NCBI GenBank assembly: GCA_017883585.1
Contig: JADGNG010000031.1
Location: forward strand, 1 to 35,417
DNA from: Candidatus Bathyarchaeota archaeon
GTDB taxonomy: Archaea > Thermoproteota > Bathyarchaeia > TCS64
DNA: 35,417 nt
Reading direction: 5' to 3'
The stretch's first letter is position 1. Every line of letters begins with the position of its first letter. This document shows positions 30,248 to 35,417 of the stretch, piece after piece. A program made the position numbers and the translations under genes. Below the pieces are notes generated by a model. That model was not told the origin of the DNA. It worked only from the letters and a program-made list of their open reading frames with translations, and ran no database searches.

Positions 30248-31098
30248 ACGATCTCGTTCTCCACGCCGAGGCGGTCGAGCGCTGCCTCTAGCATCCTCTT
30301 GTCAGACCCCTTCAGCCCGCTCTCGATGTACGCTTTCTCAATGCCCCCTGCAGTCTTCGCGACCATCTGGGCGATCATCTCCTCGGTCAGCTCGGGGAGT
30401 GCGTACTTAGCGGCTATGTGTCCGAAGGCGTGTTCACGCTCCATGATGCTGAACTTGGGGCAGTAGTGGCCGCCCCCGAAGCCGATAGCCGCGGGTGCAG
30501 CCTCAACCGAAGCCACACCGTCGAGGATGGCGTCCACTAGGTACTCGCAGGCGTTGAGGTCGTCCCACTGCTCGGGGCCGCTTCCTACCTCAGCAAAGAA
30601 CATGGGAACCCTGAACTGGGTCGGGCTGTGGTGCGTCGCCTCGAGGCTAACAGGATAGCCTTGGGGAGGATTTCTGAGCAGCGCCATGTACACGTTTCTC
30701 AGGGAGTTCGGTGGCACGGCTTGTAGCTCGCGGTTGTGCCCCCCGAATATAGCCTTCCCGAAGTTGCCCGTGGCGTGGGCGGTTAGACTTGGCTGCCCGC
30801 TCTTCGACCAGTGGCGGCTCGCCACGACGAAGTAGTCGACACCCAACTCCCCCGCGAGGGCGTCGTAGTCTAGGGGATATGGATTCGGTTCTGTCGGGGT
30901 CTTGTACTCCTCTTCGGGAACGATGAACCTCGGCACGGGTACGAGAAACATATCACCTCTTGCATAGATGGCCGCACGGACCTCTGTAAAGCCCCGCCTC
31001 TTCAAAATCTCAAAGACGTTGACCCCGACAGGGTCGGCTATTGAGAGGGTGATTCCCATTTTTCCCAGTAGATTCACCAGATGCGAAGAATAATCCAT
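30244..31098 (-). CDS. dtdA: D-aminoacyl-tRNA deacylase (DtdA/GEK1 type)
   Basis: A 284-residue archaeal/plant-type D-aminoacyl-tRNA deacylase, which hydrolyses D-amino acids mischarged on tRNA. The signatures are VASRHWSKSGQPSLTAHATGN, LEATHHSPTQF, VPMFFAEVGSGPEQWDD and GFGGGHYCPKF. Compared with the usual LTVH..TGN and GIGGGHYAP motifs it is slightly divergent but complete. ATG 31098 is the first in frame. It is convergent with rhaA and shares no obvious operon; the gene upstream on the same strand is the EF-Tu-like protein, 84 bases away. Confidence 0.95.
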   Translation of the reverse strand: MDYSSHLVNLLGKMGITLSIADPVGVNVFEILKRRGFTEVRAAIYARGDMFLVPVPRFIVPEEEYKTPTEPNPYPLDYDALAGELGVDYFVVASRHWSKSGQPSLTAHATGNFGKAIFGGHNRELQAVPPNSLRNVYMALLRNPPQGYPVSLEATHHSPTQFRVPMFFAEVGSGPEQWDDLNACEYLVDAILDGVASVEAAPAAIGFGGGHYCPKFSIMEREHAFGHIAAKYALPELTEEMIAQMVAKTAGGIEKAYIESGLKGSDKRMLEAALDRLGVENEIV

Positions 31099-31182
31099 TA
31101 ATAGTTAAATCTAATGAATGAAGGTTAATTGAAAACTGAGTAGGATGTTAACCGATATTCGAGTGGACGTTGGATGCGTTCA

Positions 31183-32133
31183 TTATTCTAAGAAAACAGT
31201 ACCCGCGACCCTGAGCCTGCCGCCGTCTAGGTAGACGAGGACGGCGCGTACACCGGCAGGGTGGACGAGTGGCCTCTCAAGGGTGATGGTCATCTCAGGC
31301 CTCTTGTCCCCAGTGTCCGCGATCTTCGTAATCCGGGCGAGGTTGAGCTGCAGCCAGTGGCCGAGGTGGAGCGTGCTCCCCTCGTGGAGCTGCGCCTGAA
31401 AGTAGGGTATCATCTCCGCCTTCGCGGTTATGGTTGCCGTCTGCTTGAGGATGTCCCCGGTGAGGACAGTACCCCTGTCTAGATCCGACGCCTCTACGCC
31501 CTTCAGGGCGAGACCGACGTGGTCCCCGACGTCCGCCGTCTCGAAGTCGACGTCATGTTTCTGTATACTTCGGACCTCCGCGACCTTGTCCCCAGGTAAG
31601 ACTTTGAGTTGATCATGCTTCTTGATGCTGCCGGATTTGACTGTTGCTAAAGCGACGGTGCCAATGCCCCTTACGTTGAATGCGGACTCGACGCTGAGGG
31701 TCCCCGGCCCGGGCTGAAGCTGCCTCTGCCTCTCAGCAAGGGAGACGAGCTTAGCCCCCAACTTTATCGGGTCGTCATCCATAACCTCGTACCCCTCCAA
31801 GACCGTACCCTTCCTGAACCCCTTCAACTGGTCCTCAGTGATGTAATTTCGCAGCACTATAGTGCCCTCCTTAACACCGCAGGCGTTGATCATTAGCAGG
31901 CTCTCACCGAGGTACTGGTCTAGCTTCTCTGCCACGAGGACTGCGTGCTCACCAAAAGCAGCGGAGTAATAGAGGCTCTGAATCTTCTCCGGATACCTGC
32001 TAGGCTCCACAATCGTGATTACTGTCTCACCCTTCTTCAGGTCGTAGAAGGTCACATCGGTCTCCCCGCTCTTCTTCCCGAGCTGCTTAGAGTACTCCAA
32101 CGAGCCGATCACGGAGACGTTGAGGCTTGGCAT
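31183..32133 (-). CDS. EF-Tu/SelB-like pseudo-GTPase
   Basis: A 316-residue protein with the architecture of a translation GTPase. A G-like domain spans residues 1 to about 135, then come two EF-Tu-type beta-barrels (from about 150, SVESAFNVRGIGTVALATVKSG, then LKQTATITAKAEMIPYF and ERPLVHPAGV). The nucleotide-binding motifs are gone: the P-loop position reads GSLEYSKQLGKKS and the DxPGH position reads VEPSRYP, with no NKxD. It should therefore not bind GTP in the normal way. Such proteins are seen in archaea and may act as tRNA or ribosome adaptors; the role is unproven. Confidence 0.87.
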   Translation of the reverse strand: MPSLNVSVIGSLEYSKQLGKKSGETDVTFYDLKKGETVITIVEPSRYPEKIQSLYYSAAFGEHAVLVAEKLDQYLGESLLMINACGVKEGTIVLRNYITEDQLKGFRKGTVLEGYEVMDDDPIKLGAKLVSLAERQRQLQPGPGTLSVESAFNVRGIGTVALATVKSGSIKKHDQLKVLPGDKVAEVRSIQKHDVDFETADVGDHVGLALKGVEASDLDRGTVLTGDILKQTATITAKAEMIPYFQAQLHEGSTLHLGHWLQLNLARITKIADTGDKRPEMTITLERPLVHPAGVRAVLVYLDGGRLRVAGTVFLE

Positions 32134-32210
32134 GGTGGCTGAGGAGGGTTGAAGCGGTTTATATGGGTTGAGGATGGGCTAGGCTTAAATCGCATCCCAT
32201 CGGGTATCTC

Positions 32211-32423
32211 TTGATAACATTGGGAAGGATAGACAAGGGACAGAAGTGCACGGTGAGGAACTGCAAGAACGATGCGGTTCGCTCCGTCAACGTCGCGAAG
32301 GCGAAGGGCGCTGGCCTCGACGTCGAGGGTAAGGCCGTCTACCTCTGTGACGAACACTACAAGCAGTTCAAGAAAGGTAACAAGAAGACGGATCAGATAG
32401 AGCGGTGGCGCCACGGTATTTAA
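32211..32423 (+). CDS. Small zinc-binding protein, conserved archaeal type
   Basis: A 70-residue basic protein with a C-x4-C pair ([15 protein letters not shown]) and a later C-x2-H ([11 protein letters not shown]), enough for one zinc site, and a tail ERWRHGI. I recall similar small proteins in other archaea, but no function is known; nucleic acid or ribosome binding is suggested by charge. The start is TTG 32211 or TTG 32220. A TATA-like GGCTTAAATC lies just upstream at about 32182-32191, which would give a very short leader. Its stop (TAA) overlaps the stop of the threonyl-tRNA synthetase gene within TTAA. Confidence 0.82.
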   Translation: MITLGRIDKGQKCTVRNCKNDAVRSVNVAKAKGAGLDVEGKAVYLCDEHYKQFKKGNKKTDQIERWRHGI

Positions 32424-33877
32424 CCGCTGAACTTGGGGCGCTGCTGCATGTACCTCGGCATCGGGAGCGGCCTCCACGGCTTGTCGCCGACGACACCCTT
32501 TATTTCGGCTGAGAGGTCGCTAGGCGAGTACTCCACCAGCTTACCCGTCTCCCTGATGCGTACCGGGAGCTTCTCCTTACCTGACTCCTTCTCACCGATT
32601 ACGATAGTGTAGGGTATCCACTCCTTCTCAGAGTCCCTGATCTTCTTGCTCACACTCTCGTCGCGGTTATCCACGTCGACCCTGATCTTTGCCGCCTCGA
32701 TCTCCGCGGCTGCCTTGTCGGCTACTCCCAGGTAGTCCTGGCTGACGGGGATGACGCGCACCTGGGTCGGGGCAAGCCAGAGTGGTAGGGTGGGGCGTTT
32801 ACCGACCTTCATGTCGAAGGCCGCTTTCTCGAGCAAGGCGTAGATGTCCCTCTCTATGGCACCACTTGGGCTGCAGTGAAGTATGAGGGGGTGCTTCGTG
32901 GTACCGTCCTCCTCCATGAATTTGATGTCGTACCTCTCGCCGTTCTCCACATCTATCTGGTCGGTGCTCAAGGCGCTCGCCTTGTCGAGGTTGTCGACGA
33001 AGTTCCTCTCCCACTTCAGTATGAAGTAGAAGATACGCTCCCTCCACATCTCCACGAGTACTGGCTTGCCGTGAGTCTTGACGAGGTTGACTACGAAGTC
33101 CTTGTTGTTCTGCCAGAACTCCTCGGTGAGACGCACACCGAGCTCATAGTCGGCATTGTGGATGCCTATGCCGTCGAGGACGTCGGCGCTCATCTTGAAT
33201 CGAACCATAAACTCCTCCTTCGCCTGGGGGAGGTCACGGCACATGGCGTGGACGTCCGGCATCGTGAAGCTCCTCAGCCTGCGTAACCCCGTTAGCTCCC
33301 CCTTCTGCTCCCTGCGGAAGCTGTAGCGGGTGAGCTCGTAGATCTTGAAGGGGAGATTCTTGTAGCTGATGGTGGCGTCGTGGGCCATCAGGAACTGGCC
33401 GAAGCACGCGGCGAAGCGGAGGAAGTACTTGTCGTCGTCGGATTCGATGGTGTACTGGCGGGCGGGGAAGCGGTTGAGGTAGTTGGCGAGGGTCGGGTGG
33501 TTGAGGTTGTACATGATTGGGGTCTCCACCTCCATGCCACCGTACTTGCCGACCTCCCTCGAGACGTACTCCTCGAGCAGCGCTTTGATCATCCTCCCCT
33601 TGGGGTAGTAGCGCATGTTACCGGGGTCGCTCGCGGGCTCGTAGTCGACGAGCTCCAGGGCCTTCATCATAGTGACATGCGGCGGCTCCTGGTGAACCGT
33701 TCTGTCTTTGTCGACCTCGTAACCCGCGAACTTGCGCAGGTTGTCGCGGCCCTTGAAGTTGAACTCTTCAATCTTGTGGAGCTCGCCCTCGGTGTCGAGT
33801 ATCCACCACTGTGACTTGAGCTTCTCCTCGGCCTTTAGGGCGGCGGAGACTACCTCCTCCTTCTTGTTTTCAGCCAT
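32420..33877 (-). CDS. thrS: Threonyl-tRNA synthetase lacking the N-terminal editing domain
   Basis: A 485-residue class II synthetase. Motif 1 region [18 protein letters not shown], zinc region [16 protein letters not shown], motif 2 [29 protein letters not shown], and the C-terminal anticodon-binding domain from about residue 375 ([19 protein letters not shown]) are present. Archaeal ThrRS usually has an N-terminal DTD-like editing domain of about 150 residues that removes Ser from tRNA-Thr; it is absent here. Some crenarchaea split the functions between ThrRS-1 (catalytic) and ThrRS-2 (editing), and this looks like the catalytic type. The leader upstream can form strong secondary structure. 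Confidence 0.94.
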   Translation of the reverse strand: MAENKKEEVVSAALKAEEKLKSQWWILDTEGELHKIEEFNFKGRDNLRKFAGYEVDKDRTVHQEPPHVTMMKALELVDYEPASDPGNMRYYPKGRMIKALLEEYVSREVGKYGGMEVETPIMYNLNHPTLANYLNRFPARQYTIESDDDKYFLRFAACFGQFLMAHDATISYKNLPFKIYELTRYSFRREQKGELTGLRRLRSFTMPDVHAMCRDLPQAKEEFMVRFKMSADVLDGIGIHNADYELGVRLTEEFWQNNKDFVVNLVKTHGKPVLVEMWRERIFYFILKWERNFVDNLDKASALSTDQIDVENGERYDIKFMEEDGTTKHPLILHCSPSGAIERDIYALLEKAAFDMKVGKRPTLPLWLAPTQVRVIPVSQDYLGVADKAAAEIEAAKIRVDVDNRDESVSKKIRDSEKEWIPYTIVIGEKESGKEKLPVRIRETGKLVEYSPSDLSAEIKGVVGDKPWRPLPMPRYMQQRPKFSG

Positions 33878-33927
33878 TGTTTTTTACTTCCTCGTGGAGC
33901 GGGTGGCGTCCTCTACCCCTAGATATT

Positions 33928-34028
33928 GTTGTTGCCTGAGAATCTTTGGGGAGCGTCTGGGGTTGCTTTGGGCCTTTCGGCCTAGGCTGTTTGGCGGGTG
34001 GTCACCGCGCTCTCCTCTGGGCAACAAC
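33928..34028 (-). ncRNA. Candidate structured RNA / leader upstream of threonyl-tRNA synthetase
   Basis: On the minus strand, GTTGTTGCC (34028-34020) can pair perfectly with GGCAACAAC (33936-33928). Inside it GAGCG (34012-34008) pairs with CGCTC (33955-33951), extendable by two further pairs past a bulge. A GGCC-GAAA-GGCC hairpin, with a GNRA-type tetraloop, sits at 33982-33971. Nested helices plus a stable tetraloop look like a real RNA fold about 100 bases long. A TATA-like CATAAAGG (34051-34058) or TTAAAAACC would place the transcript start near 34020-34030. It lies wholly within the space between dph6-like and thrS genes, so it may be a regulatory leader or a small RNA. Confidence 0.45.
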
Positions 34029-34045
34029 GGTGAGGAGGAGGGTTT

Positions 34046-34729
34046 TTAACCTTTATGTACTTTGGGGGCAAGGTGGGCGCCTTGGATTGAGTAGGTGCCG
34101 CTCGTACCCTCCCAGATTACCTCGGCCTTCTCGATCTCCAGCCTCTTCCTGAACCAGGGAGCGTCGACGACGAGGCTCTCGTACTCCCCGCCCTCCCCGC
34201 AGACGTTTATCCCGTAGCGCTCGGCGAGTTTCGCCAGCTCCGCGGCGGCCTTCATATCGATGCGTTTGCCGAGCCAGCTTTTATCGAGGCCATTAGCTGC
34301 AACATGAACCATTATGATCTCCATCCCTGACTTGATCTCCGCTTCAAGCAGCTCCTGGGGTGCTTTGCCCCATAGGGGTGAGATGTGGGTGATCCCTAGC
34401 TCAGTGCAGATCTGGTTGACCCTGTCCCGCTGATATTTTGAGGCTATTGCGCCGCTGACGACGCCTTTCACGTCAAGTATCTCGATGAGATGCTTGAGCT
34501 CCTCGACTTCCTTCTCCTTCTCGCCACTGCTTGGGGCGGATGCGAGTGGTTTGCCCTGCGCCTCGGCGACGAGGGGGGTGAGGTGTATGTTTACTCCGTG
34601 GAACATGTAGCTGTCCTCCCGGGCGGGGCGCATGCAGGCGAATATGGAGACCTCGTGCCCCCCCTTCTCGGCGAGGTGAACCGCGTATGTACTATCCTTG
34701 CCACCGGAGAAGAGTGCGGCGAGCTTCAT
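34046..34729 (-). CDS. Diphthine-ammonia ligase-like ATPase (Dph6 family)
   Basis: A 227-residue adenine-nucleotide alpha-hydrolase of the Dph6/MJ0570 family. The PP-loop SGGKDSTYA is at residues 8-16. Conserved family segments are DVKGVVSGAIASKYQRDRVNQIC, ELGITHISPLWGK and the C-terminal GINVCGEGGEYESLVVDAPWF. In eukaryotes and archaea this enzyme performs the last amidation step of diphthamide on elongation factor 2. Length is typical for archaeal single-domain members. The gene is upstream of thrS on the same strand, after 168 bases that contain the structured RNA candidate. Confidence 0.93.
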   Translation of the reverse strand: MKLAALFSGGKDSTYAVHLAEKGGHEVSIFACMRPAREDSYMFHGVNIHLTPLVAEAQGKPLASAPSSGEKEKEVEELKHLIEILDVKGVVSGAIASKYQRDRVNQICTELGITHISPLWGKAPQELLEAEIKSGMEIIMVHVAANGLDKSWLGKRIDMKAAAELAKLAERYGINVCGEGGEYESLVVDAPWFRKRLEIEKAEVIWEGTSGTYSIQGAHLAPKVHKG

Positions 34730-34814
34730 GGCTGAACAATTCGCTGGAAGTTTATTAGATGTATGTGGGTGGCATTGGGATACAGAAAGAGGAGGGATAC
34801 CCCGTCAGTGTGGT

Positions 34815-35417
34815 TTAGTAGGATTCCTTCTTGTTTGCGTCGAACTTCAGGTATTCCTTGTTATCGATGACTGCCTTGAGGTGCTGTATTACCTCCCAGA
34901 CCTCCTGGTAGGTGGTGTAGAGCGGGATGGGGCTGAGGCGTATGGTCGTGGGTGGGCGGAAATCTGGTAGGACGCCGCGGGCCGTGAGCGCCTCGCAGAT
35001 GCGACGTGCCTCCGCATGCTCGCAAGCGACGTGGCCGCCCCGCTTCTCCGCCTCGCGCGGATTCCCCACGCTGTAGTTGTATGGCTTCTTACTAAGCAGC
35101 TCGTCTATGAGGAACATCATGTAGTCGGTGGCCTTGAGGCTCTTCTCTCGGATCTTGTCGAGGCCGGCGTCGATGATCATCTTACTGCTGGCGTAGACGG
35201 GTGAGACGCCGAAGCCTATGCCGAGGTTGCTGCCAAGGTGCCAGGAGGCTGCGTTGCCGGTGGACGTCCACTCGGCCTTGAAGTCGAACCTGTTGCCGGG
35301 GCTGTTCCCCCACCAGGTTGGTAGGCCGGGGGTCTCGTTGAAGTGGCTCCTATGGACGTATAGGCCCGCGATGGCGCCTGTGCTGCCGTTCATGTACTTG
35401 TAGTTACACCAGAGGGC
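34815..35417 (-). CDS. kynU: Kynureninase, C-terminal part (partial)
   Basis: The gene runs off the right edge; about 200 C-terminal residues are present. Just past the longest internal ATG frame, the edge sequence reads ALWCNYKYMNGSTGAIAGL, the PLP-lysine region of kynureninase with Lys in NYKYMN. Next are LPTWWGNSPGNRFDF, SKMIIDAGLDKIREKS, and the C-terminal GGHVACEHAEARRICEALTARGVLPDFR and RLSPIPLYTTYQEVW. Kynureninase cleaves kynurenine or hydroxykynurenine to (hydroxy)anthranilate plus alanine. Neighbouring tryptophan-degradation genes would lie outside the window. Confidence 0.93.
   Translation of the reverse strand, partial: ALWCNYKYMNGSTGAIAGLYVHRSHFNETPGLPTWWGNSPGNRFDFKAEWTSTGNAASWHLGSNLGIGFGVSPVYASSKMIIDAGLDKIREKSLKATDYMMFLIDELLSKKPYNYSVGNPREAEKRGGHVACEHAEARRICEALTARGVLPDFRPPTTIRLSPIPLYTTYQEVWEVIQHLKAVIDNKEYLKFDANKKESY

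Noticed and set aside
33928-34028. T-box or known amino-acid riboswitch before thrS
   Set aside because: T-boxes are bacterial and I could not see the T-box bulge or a specifier loop; the folding is reported only as an unclassified structure.

Overview
The window looks like a piece of an uncultured archaeal chromosome. The signs are TATA-box promoters with short or absent leaders, frequent GTG and TTG starts, and a tRNA-Arg with a bulge-helix-bulge type intron. Archaeal-style information-processing genes agree: Nep1, a DtdA-type D-aminoacyl-tRNA deacylase, a Dph6-like ATPase, an editing-domain-less threonyl-tRNA synthetase, an archaeal PRPP synthetase and an EF-Tu-like pseudo-GTPase. A flavodiiron protein and a luciferase-like oxidoreductase of the F420-using type suggest an anaerobic lifestyle. 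A TACK or Bathyarchaeia-like lineage is my guess; nothing here fixes the genus. Genes are tightly packed and no insertion sequence, CRISPR array or phage gene was seen.

Left part (1-8305): an SMC-family ATPase head runs off the left edge and is divergent from an M19 dipeptidase. Next is a membrane protein with a winged-helix regulator, preceded by two inverted repeats that look like operators. Then comes a sulfur/Fe-S block: an unknown protein with a TusA-like carrier, an IscS-like protein that has lost its PLP lysine, IscU, and a 45-residue cysteine-rich peptide starting inside the iscU stop codon. A PAP2-like membrane protein and a flavodiiron protein follow.

Middle (8350-20534): RNase Z, thioredoxin with its reductase, a small arcadin-1-like protein, PRPP synthetase, an AN1 zinc finger fused to a site-2 protease, a two-gene 2-oxoacid/acetoin dehydrogenase E1, YwbE, an MFS transporter, tRNA-Arg(UCU), tandem nitroreductases, a JAMM protease, Nep1, a HAD hydrolase and a beta-keto acid cleavage enzyme.

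A 626-bp non-coding stretch (20535-21160) carries five copies of the octamer GGGATCAT and a palindrome centred on a TATA-like core. It leads into a double-domain ferritin-like protein.

Right part (22150-35417): a methyltransferase, the F420-type oxidoreductase, a cupin with two CoA-transferase subunits, a DUF72-SWIM fusion, rhamnulokinase with L-rhamnose isomerase, DtdA, the EF-Tu-like pseudo-GTPase, a small zinc protein, threonyl-tRNA synthetase with a leader that can fold strongly, Dph6, and a kynureninase running off the right edge.

The best leads for something undescribed are the PLP-less IscS/IscU/Cys-peptide operon, the GGGATCAT array, and the structured RNA before the threonyl-tRNA synthetase gene.
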